Source of the DNA: Acidimicrobiaceae bacterium
Lineage (GTDB): Bacteria; Actinomycetota; Acidimicrobiia; Acidimicrobiales; Ilumatobacteraceae
Assembly: GCA_016722025.1 (NCBI GenBank)
Contig: JADKGZ010000005.1
Coordinates: 195,001-257,833 of the forward strand
Direction of reading: 5' to 3'
Length of the DNA: 62,833 nt
Shown here: piece after piece, positions 19,193 to 29,793 of the stretch
Numbering within the stretch: the stretch's first letter is position 1
Layout: every line of letters starts with the position of its first letter
Notes under the pieces: model-generated
What the model saw: only the letters and a program-made list of their open reading frames with translations
The model's database searches: none
What the model was told of the DNA's origin: nothing
Translations under genes and position numbers: made by a program

Positions 19193-19629
19193 CGTCGCTC
19201 GGGCACCTCGCTCGCCGGTTCGCCGGCTCGCTGTCGCGGCGGCCGCCCAGCGAGGCCGATGCCTCGTGGGCGGTTGCGCAGCTGCTGCCCGGCGAGGCGG
19301 CGCTGTGGCAGCGGATGGTGGTGCAGGACAAGCGGCACTCGATCCTGGTCGCTCGCCGGTTCGTCGACCTCGCTGATGAGCCGAGTCGGGAACAGACTGC
19401 CGCGGCGCTGCTGCACGACGTGGGGAAGCTGGCCAGCGGGCTGGGCACCTGTGCCAGGGTGCTGGCCACCATCGTCGGCCCGCGCACCGCCCGGTTCCGC
19501 CAGTACCACGATCACGAACGGTTGGGAGCCGAGATGCTGCGGGCCGCCGGGTCGGCGGCGGCGACGCTCGAACTGGTGCATGGAGCCGGCCCGGCGGCCG
19601 CGGCACTGCGGCAGGCAGACGACATCTGA
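19189..19629 (+). CDS. HD-domain hydrolase
   Basis: 146 residues. The four HD metal ligands can be read: H50 (DKRHSILV), H76-D77 (ALLHDVGKL) and D144 near the C-terminus (RQADD). HD proteins of this size are usually phosphohydrolases acting on nucleotides or phosphomonoesters. The substrate is unknown. The ATG overlaps the xerD stop by four bases, so it belongs to the pyrG-Nudix-xerD operon. It ends 16 bases from the restored, convergent trpS stop. Confidence 0.8.
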   Translation: MTSLGHLARRFAGSLSRRPPSEADASWAVAQLLPGEAALWQRMVVQDKRHSILVARRFVDLADEPSREQTAAALLHDVGKLASGLGTCARVLATIVGPRTARFRQYHDHERLGAEMLRAAGSAAATLELVHGAGPAAAALRQADDI

Positions 19630-19645
19630 CCCGGCGACCGGGCTG

Positions 19646-20630
19646 TCAGGCGGGCAGCATGCCGACGGCGGCCTGGGCTCTGGCGAGGGTGGCAGCGGCG
19701 ACGGCGTGCTTTACCGGCGCCCGTGCGCAGCAGTGCTTGCAGCTCGCCCCGGTCGGCGATGAGCTCGTGGTAGCGAGCCTGGATGGGAGCCAGCAGCTCG
19801 ACCACCGCCTCGCCGGTGTCGCGCTTCAGCGGGCCGTACTGGGTGTAGCGGGAGGCCAGTGCCTCCGGCGTGTCGCCGGTGCAGGCGGCGAGGATCTCCA
19901 GCAGGTTGCTGACGCCCGGCTTGGTCTCGCGGTCGAAGCGCACCTCGCTGTCGCTGTCGGTGACGGCGCGCTTGAACTTGCGGGCGATGCCGGCCGGATC
20001 GTCGAGCATGTTGACCAGCCCGGCACCCGACTCGCTGGACTTGCTCATCTTCGAGGTGGGGTCTTGGAGATCCATCACGCGTGCCCCGGTCTTGGGCGTG
20101 ACGGCCTTGGGCAGCACGAACGTGTCGCCGAAGCGATGGTTGAAGCGGATGGCGATGTCGCGGGTGATCTCGATGTGCTGCCGCTGGTCTTCGCCCACCG
20201 GCACCTCGTCGGTGTCGTACAGCAGGATGTCGGCTGCCTGCAGCGCCGGGTAGGTGAAGAGCCCGGCGGAGATGAACTCTGCTTCACGCTTGGCCGACTT
20301 GTCCTTGAACTGGGTCATGCGGCTGAGCTCGCCGAAGCTGACGGTGCACTCCATCATCCAGGCCAGTTGGCTGTGCTCGGTCACGTGGCTCTGCACGAAG
20401 ACGGTGGCCACATCGGGGTCGAGGCCGACGGCGAACAGCATCGCGGCCAGTTCCATCGTGGCCGTGCCGAGCGTGTCGGGGCCTTCGGTGATGGTGAGCG
20501 CGTGCAGATCGACGATGCCGTGGAAGGCGTCGTTCTCGTGTTGCCCCGACACCCAGTTGCGCAGCGCACCCAAGTAGTTGCCGAGGTGCACTTCGCCGGT
20601 GGGTTGGATGCAGGAGAGCACGCGTGTCAC
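19646..20630 (-). CDS. trpS: Tryptophan-tRNA ligase (frameshift in sequence at about 19714)
   Basis: Restored length about 327 residues, normal for TrpS. Class I signatures are present: HLGN at residues 15-18 and KMSKS at 194-198, with the conserved GEDQRQHIEITRDIA. As written, the frame after ELQALLRTGAG turns into an Arg-rich tail and runs to 19512 across the HD gene. Removing one base from the GG in GCCGGTAAAG gives VKHAVAAATLARAQAAVGMLPA and a stop at 19646, exactly a TrpS C-terminus. The GTG start at 20630 is chosen because TRVLSCIQPTGE is the usual N-terminus. It is an essential enzyme, so a sequence error is likelier than a dead gene. Confidence 0.92.
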
Positions 20631-20652
20631 GGCGGGCAGGCTACCGGGGTGC

Positions 20653-20687
20653 CGTGTGCCGACCGAAGGGGTTTCGGTCGGCACACG
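20653..20687 (-). terminator. Strong hairpin after the subtilase gene
   Basis: A perfect 15-bp stem (20653-20667 with 20673-20687) and a 5-base loop GGGGT lie 28 bases after the subtilase stop and just upstream of trpS on the same strand. No T run follows, so it may act as a high-GC terminator or as a processing/insulating hairpin between the two genes. Confidence 0.6.
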
Positions 20688-20715
20688 AGCGGCACGTGCC
20701 GGGATGGCTCGGTCG

Positions 20716-23704
20716 TCAGGCGTCGACGGCCACCACGGTGAGCGCGATGACGCCACTGGCATCGCTGTGCGAGACAGCGCCGAGGTAGCTGCCCGGGGTG
20801 AGGCCGGCCCAGCTGGCGGTGATCGACGCACCGGCTCCGGAAACAGCCACGGATGGGGCGACCACCGACAGGCTGCCGCCGCTGGCCAACGGCACCAACC
20901 AGCTCTGCATCGCGAACGCCAGGCCGGTCGGCTCGGCCACGGCCCAGCCGTGCACGGCCAACGTGTACGTGTCGTTGGCCGGGAGCTGCAGCTCGATCAG
21001 CTCGTCGGTGCCACCGTTGGTGCTCTGGCCGACGAGGTCGCCCGCCGAGTTGAACAGGTACAGGTCGATGTCGTCGTCGCCCGGCAGCGAGAGTGCCCAG
21101 CGGGCCACTGCGGCATCGGTGACGACGTAGTCGAGCGTGACCAGGCCACCACCGTCATCGGCCGTGAACGGCGTCTGATCGGGGTCTTGCAGCACCACGG
21201 CATCGGTGGCAGTGGCAGCGACCAGGCCGTGCGCGGCGGCGCTGTAGGCGCCGGAGTACCCGAAGCGGATGTCAAAGGTGGTGGAACCGTCGGCACCGGA
21301 GCCGCCGACCGAGGCCGGTGCTGCCAGCTGCACGCCCTTCACCGCGATGGGGCTGCGGGCGCGATAGCCACGACCCTTCCACGTGATTTCGCCGAAGCGC
21401 CATTCGCCGGTGGTGGCCGACACGTTGGTGAGCGTGACCGTGTAGCTGGCGCTGGCCCCGGGAGCGAGTGTCAGAGCGGAAGGGCTGACGACTGCGGTGT
21501 ACCCGGGCGGGGCCTTGACATCTGCTCGGAAGGTGGTGGTGTCGGTGGCGACACTGGTGACCGTTCGAGTGATGGTCTCGACACCGGCAACGTCTTGTAC
21601 GGCGATCGACGGGTAGTTGAGGTTCTGGGCGGTGGTGGGCACGCCGCTGGCGACGCGGTTGGCGCAGGTTGCCGTCGGATTGGTGAAGACGGCCTGGTTG
21701 GCCTCGCACAGGAAGCCCAGGTACTGGTCGAAACCGGCGTCGTAGACGAGACCGGGGTTGAACATCGAGCCGGCATCGCTGACCATCCCGGCGTCGACCT
21801 GGCCGGCACCCATTGCGAACGGGCCTGCCTGGCTGACCCGATCGTTGTCGGTGACCCGCGTGTTGGCGGTGACCATCATGGCCGACTTTGCCATGGCCGG
21901 GGTCCAGTCGGGGTGTGCCTGCTTCAGCAATGCGTACATGCCGGCCACCACCGGGCTCGACATGGAGGTGCCGGCGATGGCCTGGAACAGCTGCCCCTGC
22001 ACTTCGTCGGCGCCGACGACGGGGGAGGCCCCCGCAAGGATCTGCAGGCCGGGTGCGGTGATGTCGGGCTTGATGATGTCGGCCGACGTGAGGTTCGGGC
22101 CACGCGACGAGAAGATCGTCATCGACGGCGCGTACTTGATCTTCGAGATCTCGGCGGTGTCCTCGAGTGCGGCACGCGGGCGTCGCGTGCCGGCGATGTA
22201 CTGCTTGATCTTGAGCCCGACGCTGTTGTCGACGTGCACGGTGGGCACGAAGAAATTGTCGGTGAACAGGTTGTCGGTGTCGGTGGCGTTGTACAGGACC
22301 ATGCCTGCGCCGCCCGCACGGGCAACTTCCTGGCTCTTGGCCACGCGACCGTTGCCACCGCGACGGCAGAGCACGATCTTGCCGGCCGCCTTGGCGGGAT
22401 CGAGGGTGCCGGCCAGGCACAGGTCGCTGGTGCCGGCGGTGGCGGCATCGACGAGCGCGTGCTTGCCCGTGCCGCGTGATGGAGGCGCCGGTGTAGCTGC
22501 GGTTGTTGTCGAGCTCGATGGTGCCCTGGAACAACCGGGTCTGCGAGTTGGCGCCGACGGACGTGACCCAGGGGGCGTCGGAGGGGCCGCCGACGGTCTC
22601 CGGGCCGGGCCCGTCGTTGCCGGCGGAGACAGCGACGAACACGCCGGCGTCGTCGGCGAACAGGAAGGCGATGGCGTCGGCGTTGAGGAGGTTGGCACCG
22701 CCGCCGACGGAGTAGTTGATCACGTCGACGCCATCGGCGACGGCCTGGTCGATGGCGGCAGCGAGGTCGGAGCTGTAGCCGCCGTTGTTGCCCAGTGCCT
22801 TGTACGCGATGATGCGTGCGCGCGGGGCGATGCCGGAGATGATGCCCACCTTGCGCCCGAAGATGCTGGCCTGCACATTGGCGTTACCGGCAGCGGTGGA
22901 GGCCGTGTGCGTACCGTGGCCATCGTCGTCACGGGCCGAATCGAACTCGTCGGCCTCGAAGCCGCCGGCCAGTGACCGGTAGGTGTCGAGCATCTGGCGG
23001 GCACCGAGCAGCTTGTTGTTGCAGACGAACGGGGCGTCGGCCGCGTTCTTGGCGGTGTTGCCGAACTCGCAGTTCGGCCGGCTGTCGTCGAGGGGGTCGA
23101 GCGCCGAGTAGCTGCCGTCGTCGGCGAAGCTGGGGTGTTCGGGCCAGATGCCGGTGTCGATGACACCGACGATGACGCCTTCACCGGTGAGACCGCTCGC
23201 CCACGCACGTCCTCTGCCGGTGAGGCCGAGGAAGTTGCCCAGGTCGTCGACGTTGCGGCCGTCGTCGCCGTGCGTGACCGTGTCGGTGCTGGTGAGCTGG
23301 CGCAGCTCGTCGGGCAGCACCATCGAGACCCGAGGATCGTTGGCGATCTCGACGGCCTGGTTGTAGTCGAGCACGGCCGAGAAGCCGTTGACCGCGTTGC
23401 TGAAGTCTTGCACCTTGGCATCGGCGCTGATGCCGGCCTCGGCGAGCACGGCGTCGTGAGTGGTGTCGAGCGCGTCGCCCTGGGCGAGCGCGGCAGCCGA
23501 GTCGAGATCCTCGGCGGCAATGGTGGCCACCAGCGGGTCGGCCGCCATCACGACGATGTAGCTGCCGGTCTCGCTCTCGACAACGGCCTTGGAGCCGCCG
23601 TCGTCGTTGGCCGGCACCTCGTCGGCGGTGACTCGATCGACTGGCACCACGACGGTGAGCGCCAGCGCTGCCCCGCCGATCAACGCTCTGAATCCTCTGT
23701 TCAC
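20716..23704 (-). CDS. Secreted subtilase (S8) with inhibitor, PA and C-terminal Fn3-like domains (frameshift at about 22474)
   Basis: Restored length about 995 residues. A signal peptide (FRALIGGAALALTVVVPVDRVTA) is followed by an I9 propeptide (SYIVVMAADPLV, about 47-140) and a peptidase S8 domain with D183 (VIDTG), H263 (DGHGTH) and S580 (GTSMSSP). A PA insert lies near 395-510, and C-terminal beta domains follow (Fn3-like, then a pre-peptidase-like DDDIDLYLFNSAG segment). This is the cucumisin-like layout. As written, the frame breaks after SYTGASIT. Dropping one base near 22474 continues as GTGKHALVDAATAGTSD. The GTG at 23704 has GAGAGGA about 9 bases upstream. The enzyme would degrade extracellular protein. 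Confidence 0.9.
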
Positions 23705-23873
23705 GACGTGGTTTCCTCTCGAGTCGGCGCTCGGGCGAGCGGACCTCAATGGTCGGGCGTCGTGGCGTGGAGTGCCGACCCCCGTCCTTGGCACCACAAC
23801 ACGACAGGCGGCAACCTAGCGGTCTCGCCCTGGACGGGACAAGCCAAAGTTTCCATCAGTTGGAAGGGTTGTT

Positions 23874-24371
23874 TCACAGACCCGTGGAGACGGTGCCGGT
23901 GAGTGACTTTCCTGGCTTTTCGCAGAGGAACGGCGCTCGCGAACCGCCCGCGTGGTAGCGGTACTCGGTGCCGTCGAGCTCGAGGATGATGAGTGCGCCG
24001 TCGGTGGCGACCGTGGCGTACTCCTGGCCCGGCGCCGGGCAGCCCAGCGCGGAGTCTGGCCACACGACCAGAGTGGCCGACACGACGGTGATGCCACCGA
24101 CGTCGGCGGCGAGGCGTGTGGCCAGGTCGTCGACGGCGATGTCGATGTACGGCTGGAGGCCGGGGTCGATCTCGCTGCTGGTCGTCTCGCTGGTCGTCGC
24201 GCTGGTGGTCATGGTGGTGCCTGCTTCGGTGAGGGGCGCTGAGACGGCGACCGTGGAGATGTCGCCGGCAGCAGAGGTGGCTGATGAATCGTCGGCGGGG
24301 TCTGCGCAGCCGGCCGCCAGCGTGCCGATGAACATGACGGCAGCGGCACGGAGCATCGACGAGGCACGCAT
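23874..24371 (-). CDS. Putative lipoprotein
   Basis: 165 residues. A lipobox LAAGC places the lipidated Cys at residue 22, and a Ser/Thr-rich linker of about 40 residues follows. The small C-terminal domain contains VVWPDSALGCPAPGQEY, a motif I recognise from uncharacterised small secreted actinobacterial proteins, and a second Cys near the end (PFLCEKPG) that may pair with it. Probably membrane-anchored on the outside. No function can be assigned. It lies upstream of the subtilase on the same strand, with a 169-base gap. Confidence 0.75.
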   Translation of the reverse strand: MRASSMLRAAAVMFIGTLAAGCADPADDSSATSAAGDISTVAVSAPLTEAGTTMTTSATTSETTSSEIDPGLQPYIDIAVDDLATRLAADVGGITVVSATLVVWPDSALGCPAPGQEYATVATDGALIILELDGTEYRYHAGGSRAPFLCEKPGKSLTGTVSTGL

Positions 24372-24443
24372 GTCGTCACGCTACTCACTCGTGCTGCAGC
24401 GGCGCGGTCGGGGCCGGCAACGGCCGCTGGCAATGGTCCGAAC

Positions 24444-24478
24444 GGCCTAGTGACGGCAAAGTAGGCCACGGATAACAT
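24444..24478 (+). promoter_or_regulatory. Candidate promoter and inverted repeat upstream of the GT-C / HAD / UbiA unit
   Basis: GTGACG at 24450-24455 and TAACAT at 24473-24478 are separated by 17 bases, fitting a vegetative sigma promoter 33 bases before the first ATG. An inverted repeat GGCCTA (24444-24449) and TAGGCC (24462-24467) brackets the -35 box and could bind a regulator. This is pattern matching only. Confidence 0.35.
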
Positions 24479-24510
24479 CGACTTTCGAGCTCATCCACAG
24501 CGCGGGAGTC

Positions 24511-25806
24511 ATGACGATGGAACGAACACGAGAAGCTGCGCCCACGCTTCGCGTGGCGAGGTGGTCGGTCCCGTGGGCGTGGGTGGTGTTCGCATTCGCC
24601 CTCGGCACCGGCCTGCTGATGGGCTTCGTCGTGTTCCGCGTGCAGTCGTTGGTCGATCAGAACACCGACCCCTACTTCTTCGGCGACATGGGCAAGAGCA
24701 TCGCCGACGGCAACGGGTTCGAGGGCTTCGGCAGCCTGATCACCCGCCGTGCGCCGCTGTACCCGATCGTGATCGGAGGGGTGTACGCCGTTTTCGGCGA
24801 CCACCAGAAGCTGATCGTGCTGCTGCACGTGCTGATGTTCTCCGGCACCTGCGTGCTCGCCTACGACATGGGGCGGCGACTGTTCAACCACCGCACCGGG
24901 GTCATCGCCGGCTTCGTCTGCGCGCTGCACCCGATGTTGCTGCGCTACATCCCGAACCTGCACCTCGAGACCCAGCTGACGCTGCTCATCACCCTCACCG
25001 CATGGTTGACGATCCGGTTCTACGAGCGGCCCACCGTCGCCGCCGGGGCGCTCGTCGGCCTCGCGAGTGGCGCCGCGGCCCTCACCAAGGCGGTGGCGCT
25101 GCTGTATCCCGCACTGTTCGTGGCCGGCATCATCCTCGCCTGCCGGGCCGCCCGGCGCCGCGGCGAGCAGCGGCCCACTCCGTGGAAGCCGATCCTTGCG
25201 ATCTTCGTGGTGATGGGCTGCCTCATCCTTCCCTGGACCGCTCGCAACTACCGTTCCTCCGGCCACTTCGTCCTCATCTCCAGCGGTACCAGCGACGCCT
25301 TCCTGCGGGGCTTCATCTTCACCGAGACCGACTACATCACGCTGCGCCGACCGCCGTACACCGACGCCGAGAACGCCAGCAACGCGTACTTCGAGGCGCT
25401 GGCCGAAGCCGAGGGAACGGTGTGGGAGCGCGACGATTACGAGACCGACCAGATCCTCAACAAGGAGGCCAAGCGCCGCCTCTTCGCCGAGCCGGGCCCG
25501 GTGCTGCGCAAGTCGGTCATCGGCGTCTTCACCTTCTGGTACCAGTTGACGTCGCTCAAGAACTCGTTGCTCGCGCTCGTGCTGGCACTCGGCGCATGGT
25601 TCTTCGCGGTGATCGGGTGGCGCCGAGCGCGCAGAGAGCAGCGCCCGGCGTGGTTGCTGATGCTGCCGGTGCTGTACCTCAACCTGGTGCTCGCCCTGCT
25701 GCTGGCGCTCGGGCGCTACTCGGTGCCCATCCTTCCCGCGCTCATCGTGATGTCGGCCTTCGGTGTCGACACGCTGCTCGACAGGCGGGCAGCTCGCCGT
25801 GCCTGA
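24511..25806 (+). CDS. GT-C membrane glycosyltransferase (ArnT/GT39 type)
   Basis: 431 residues. After a short basic start comes a first helix (WAWVVFAFALGTGLLMGF) and the acidic outer loop NTDPYFFGDMGKSIADG, the family's substrate-binding region. RRAPLYPIVIGGVYAVFG and at least seven more helices follow. There is a soluble loop at about 265-320 (ETDYITLRRPPYTDAEN). Donor and acceptor are unknown. The ATG at 24517 is a possible alternative start. The 3' end overlaps the HAD gene by 8 bases, so the three genes 24511-27492 form one operon. Confidence 0.82.
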   Translation: MTMERTREAAPTLRVARWSVPWAWVVFAFALGTGLLMGFVVFRVQSLVDQNTDPYFFGDMGKSIADGNGFEGFGSLITRRAPLYPIVIGGVYAVFGDHQKLIVLLHVLMFSGTCVLAYDMGRRLFNHRTGVIAGFVCALHPMLLRYIPNLHLETQLTLLITLTAWLTIRFYERPTVAAGALVGLASGAAALTKAVALLYPALFVAGIILACRAARRRGEQRPTPWKPILAIFVVMGCLILPWTARNYRSSGHFVLISSGTSDAFLRGFIFTETDYITLRRPPYTDAENASNAYFEALAEAEGTVWERDDYETDQILNKEAKRRLFAEPGPVLRKSVIGVFTFWYQLTSLKNSLLALVLALGAWFFAVIGWRRARREQRPAWLLMLPVLYLNLVLALLLALGRYSVPILPALIVMSAFGVDTLLDRRAARRA

Positions 25807-26515
25807 CCTGCGTGTTACCCACCCGGTGGTGAAGGCGGTCATCTTCGATGTCGACGGCACGCTGTACCGCCAGCGCCCACTGCGGCGGGCGATGGCCGTT
25901 CGCCTGGTCGCGGGCCATCTGCTGCACCCCATTCGCGGCATGCGCACGGCGCGCGTCCTCGCTGCCTATCGCCAGGCGCAAGAAGACATGCGCGCCGACG
26001 CCGCCGTCGGCGACCTCACCGAAGTGCAGTTGTTGGCCGCGTCGGCTCGCACGGGCGTCGACCTCGCCGAGGTCGCACGTTGTGTGACGCGCTGGATGGA
26101 TGTGGCCCCGCTCGCCCTGCTGCCGCGCTGCGCCGAGCACGACCTCGTCGAGTCGCTGGATCTGCTGCGGTCGTGGGGCGTCCGGCTGGCAGTGCTCTCG
26201 GACTATCCCGCCGACGCCAAGCTGGCGGCGCTCGGCATCGCCGATCACTTCGACCACGTGCTCTGCGCGCAGGACGCAGACATCGGCCGCTTCAAGCCAC
26301 ACCCTCGTGGGTTGGAGGTCGCGCTGCAACGGCTCGAGCTCGACGCCGCCGAGGTGCTCTACGTCGGTGACCGATCCGAAGTCGACGCGGTCTCTGCCGC
26401 AGCTGCCAACATCCGATGTGTCATCGTCGGCGGCCCGCGAGTTCGAACCGATGGCACCGACTACCACACGACCAGGACTCTCCGGGAGATGACGATGATG
26501 TTGGAGCCGACATGA
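25799..26515 (+). CDS. HAD-family hydrolase paired with UbiA
   Basis: 238 residues. Motif I is FDVDGTLY (D17, D19). Motif II is VLSDYPADAK, the Lys region is GRFKPHPRG, and motif IV is YVGDRSEVDAVSA. A helical cap of about 90 residues is present. The GTG start overlaps the GT-C gene by 8 bases, and the stop overlaps the UbiA start (ATGA). Because a second HAD/UbiA pair exists at 32132-33639 in front of dprE1, this enzyme may remove phosphate from the UbiA product (a phospho-sugar lipid). That role is inferred from context. Confidence 0.85.
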   Translation: MPDLRVTHPVVKAVIFDVDGTLYRQRPLRRAMAVRLVAGHLLHPIRGMRTARVLAAYRQAQEDMRADAAVGDLTEVQLLAASARTGVDLAEVARCVTRWMDVAPLALLPRCAEHDLVESLDLLRSWGVRLAVLSDYPADAKLAALGIADHFDHVLCAQDADIGRFKPHPRGLEVALQRLELDAAEVLYVGDRSEVDAVSAAAANIRCVIVGGPRVRTDGTDYHTTRTLREMTMMLEPT

Positions 26516-27492
26516 CGGCGTCGCCCGACCTTGCCACGCCCGCCGCGCGGCCCACGATCCGTGGGCACATCGCGATCATGCGCATCGACCACTGGGTCAA
26601 GCAGGTGTTCGTGCTCCCCGGCATCCTGGCGGCCCTCAGCGACGGCACCAGCGACATCCCGAGTGGGGTGGTGGTTCGTGTCGTCGTCGGCATGGCGTCG
26701 GTGTGCCTCATCTGCTCCAGCAACTACGTCATCAACGAAGTACTCGATGCGCCGTCCGATCGCGTCCACCCGGTGAAGCGTCATCGGCCGGTGCCATCGG
26801 GCAAGGTCAACGTGAAGCTGGCCTACGTGCAGTGGATCGCGCTGATGGTCGCCGGCGCCGGCCTGGGCATGCTCGTCAACCGCCCGTTCGTGATCACGGT
26901 CGTTGTGCTCTGGGTGATGGGCTGCGTCTACAACATCAGGCCCGTTCGCTCGAAGGACCTCCCATATCTCGACGTGCTCTCCGAATCGATCAACAACCCG
27001 TTGCGGATGCTCGCCGGCTGGTACATGGCGGGCACGGTGGCCTTCGCCCCCACCTCGCTGCTGGTCAGCTACTGGATGATCGGCTGCTACTTCATGGCGA
27101 TCAAGCGCTACGCGGAGTATCGCGACATCGACGACCCGGCCGTCGCCGCGGCATATCGGAAGTCGTTCAGCTACTACTCGTTGGAACGACTGCTGGTGTC
27201 GATCATCTTCTACGCCTCGGCGGCGATGCTCTTCCTCGGTGCGTTCATCATGCGCTACCGACTCGAACTGATCCTGGCCTTCCCGCTGATCGCACTGGTG
27301 ATGGCGGTCTACCTCAGCCTCGCCTTCGAGCCCGAGAGCGCGGTCATCAATCCGGAGAAGCTCTACCGCGAGCGCACGCTGATGGTGGCGGTCGTGGTGT
27401 GCGCGGCGGTCACCGCAGTGCTGATGTTCGTCGACATCACGGCGCTCGACACCATCTTCAAGCCGACGGGCCTGAAGCTGCGCACCGCCTGA
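26512..27492 (+). CDS. UbiA-family prenyltransferase (polyprenyl-phosphate phosphoribosyltransferase-like)
   Basis: 326 residues, eight or nine hydrophobic segments. The first Asp-rich motif reads N75-E-V-L-D79-A-P-S-D83 followed by HPVKRHRPVPSG. The HPxKxxRPxxSG continuation is that of the decaprenyl-phosphate phosphoribosyltransferase branch of UbiA rather than the quinone branch. It would join a sugar phosphate to a polyprenyl phosphate. Here NE replaces ND at the motif start, and the C-terminal half is longer than in the paralogue at 32770, so the sugar could differ. It is translationally coupled to the preceding HAD gene. Confidence 0.82.
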   Translation: MTASPDLATPAARPTIRGHIAIMRIDHWVKQVFVLPGILAALSDGTSDIPSGVVVRVVVGMASVCLICSSNYVINEVLDAPSDRVHPVKRHRPVPSGKVNVKLAYVQWIALMVAGAGLGMLVNRPFVITVVVLWVMGCVYNIRPVRSKDLPYLDVLSESINNPLRMLAGWYMAGTVAFAPTSLLVSYWMIGCYFMAIKRYAEYRDIDDPAVAAAYRKSFSYYSLERLLVSIIFYASAAMLFLGAFIMRYRLELILAFPLIALVMAVYLSLAFEPESAVINPEKLYRERTLMVAVVVCAAVTAVLMFVDITALDTIFKPTGLKLRTA

Positions 27493-27555
27493 TCTTCGCC
27501 GGCGAGCGGCCGGCAGCCGTTCGAGAGCAGGTGGCAACGGGTACGCTCGCTGGCC

Positions 27556-28325
27556 ATGGCTGTCGACGTCTCCACCTCAGTGTACGAGGGGCCTTTCGAC
27601 CTGCTGTTGCACCTGATCCTGAAGGAGCAGGTCGATATCTACGAGGTATCGCTCAGCCACATCGTCGATGCCTACCTGGAGGAGATCGAGCGGCTGCAGC
27701 ACCTCGATCTCGACCTGGCCACCGAGTTCCTGCTCATCGCCTCCACGCTGGTCGAGCTGAAGGCCCGCCGGCTGCTGCCCGGCCGCGACGACATCGACAT
27801 CGACGACGAACTGGCGCTGTGGGAGGAACGCGACCTGCTGCTGGCCCGCCTGCTGGAGTGCAAGACGTTCAAAGATGTCGCCGGTGTGTTCAGCAAGCTG
27901 GCCGACGACGCCGACCACTCCTTCCCCCGCGCGGTGGGTGCCGACGAGCGCTTCGCCGAGCTGATGCCCGACCTGATGGACGGGGTCACCCCCGCCCGCC
28001 TGCACCGGGCCTACCTGAAGGCCACCACGCCCAAGCCGGCGCCGCGCATCGACCTGTTCCACGTCGCGCCCATCCGCGCCAGCGTGGCCGATGCGCTGGC
28101 CGAGCTGATCGATGAGCTGCCGCGCGTGGGGCGCATGTCGTTCCGCCGCCTCACCAGCGGGTTGGTCGAGCGGTTGGAAGTGATCGTGCGCTTCCTGGCG
28201 CTGCTCGAGCTGTTCAAGCAGGGCCTGGTGGAGCTGGAGCAAGCCGAACGATTCGGCGACATCGACGTGGTGTGGACCGGTGGCGACGGTGTGCTCGATG
28301 ACCTGCCCGTCGACGACTACGACGG

Positions 28326-28329
<4 letters not shown>
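27556..28329 (+). CDS. scpA: Segregation and condensation protein A
   Basis: 257 residues. The N-terminus YEGPFDLLLHLILKEQVDIYEVSL and the ATEFLLIASTLVELKARRLLP helix are hallmark ScpA (kleisin) sequences. The C-terminal winged helix ends in ELFKQGLVELEQAERFGDI. ScpA bridges SMC heads and, with ScpB, compacts and helps segregate chromosomes. The stop overlaps the scpB start (ATGA). Confidence 0.95.
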
Positions 28330-28977
<648 letters not shown>

Positions 28978-28991
<14 letters not shown>

Positions 28992-29787
28992 GCCCGGCGA
29001 CCCCGACCGCGTGCTGGAGCCGCCGCTGTGGGAGCAGTTGGCGGCGAAGTCGGCCGAGCTACCCCAAGGTGAGCGGCTGCAGAAGGTGCTGGCGGTGCGC
29101 GGCTGGGGCAGCCGGCGAGTGTGCGAGGACATGATCTCCGACGGGCGCGTCACCGTCAACGGGGCCACCGCCGTGCTGGGCAGGCGAGTCGACACCGACC
29201 ACGACCTGGTGGAGGTGGATGGTGTGCCCATCGGTGTGAAGCCGGGCCTCGTCTACTACCTGCTCAACAAGCCCGAAGGCGTCATCACCACGGCGCACGA
29301 TCCGCAGGGCCGCCGCACCGTCGTGCAGATCGTGCCGGCCGAGCCGCGCGTGTACCCGGTGGGCCGGCTCGATGTGGCCACCGAAGGGCTGCTGCTGCTC
29401 ACCAACGACGGCGACCTGGCCCACCGCTTGGCACACCCCAGCCACGGCGTGGAGAAGGAGTACCTGGCCGAGGTCGACGGAGCCCCGGGCGGGGGAGCCC
29501 TGCGCCGCCTTCGCGACGGCGTCGAGCTGGACGACGGCATCACCGCGCCGGCAAAGGTGTCGCAGCCCAGCCCGGGTGTGCTGCGCATCACCATTCACGA
29601 AGGTCGCAATCGGCAGGTGCGGCGCATGTGCGAGGCCGTCGGTCATCCCGTGCACCGACTGGTGCGCGTGCGCATCGGGCCGCTGCGCGATGCCCAGCTC
29701 AAGCCGGGGGAGTGGCGCGAGCTCTCCCAGGCCGAGGTGCGCAGCCTGGTGGAATCGGCGGCGGGCGACACCCGGCCGATACGCTGA
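28978..29787 (+). CDS. rluB: 23S rRNA pseudouridine synthase, RluB family
   Basis: 269 residues. An S4 domain (ERLQKVLAVRGWGSRRVCEDMI, about 33-85) precedes the RsuA/RluB catalytic domain with the nucleophile D132 in VGRLDVATEGLLLLTNDG and the HEGRNRQVRRM signature. RluB-type enzymes make the pseudouridine equivalent to position 2605 in 23S rRNA. The start ATG at 28978 overlaps scpB by 14 bases. A GTG at 28984 is an alternative. scpA-scpB-rluB is a widespread cluster. Confidence 0.93.
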
Positions 29788-29793
29788 GCAGCC

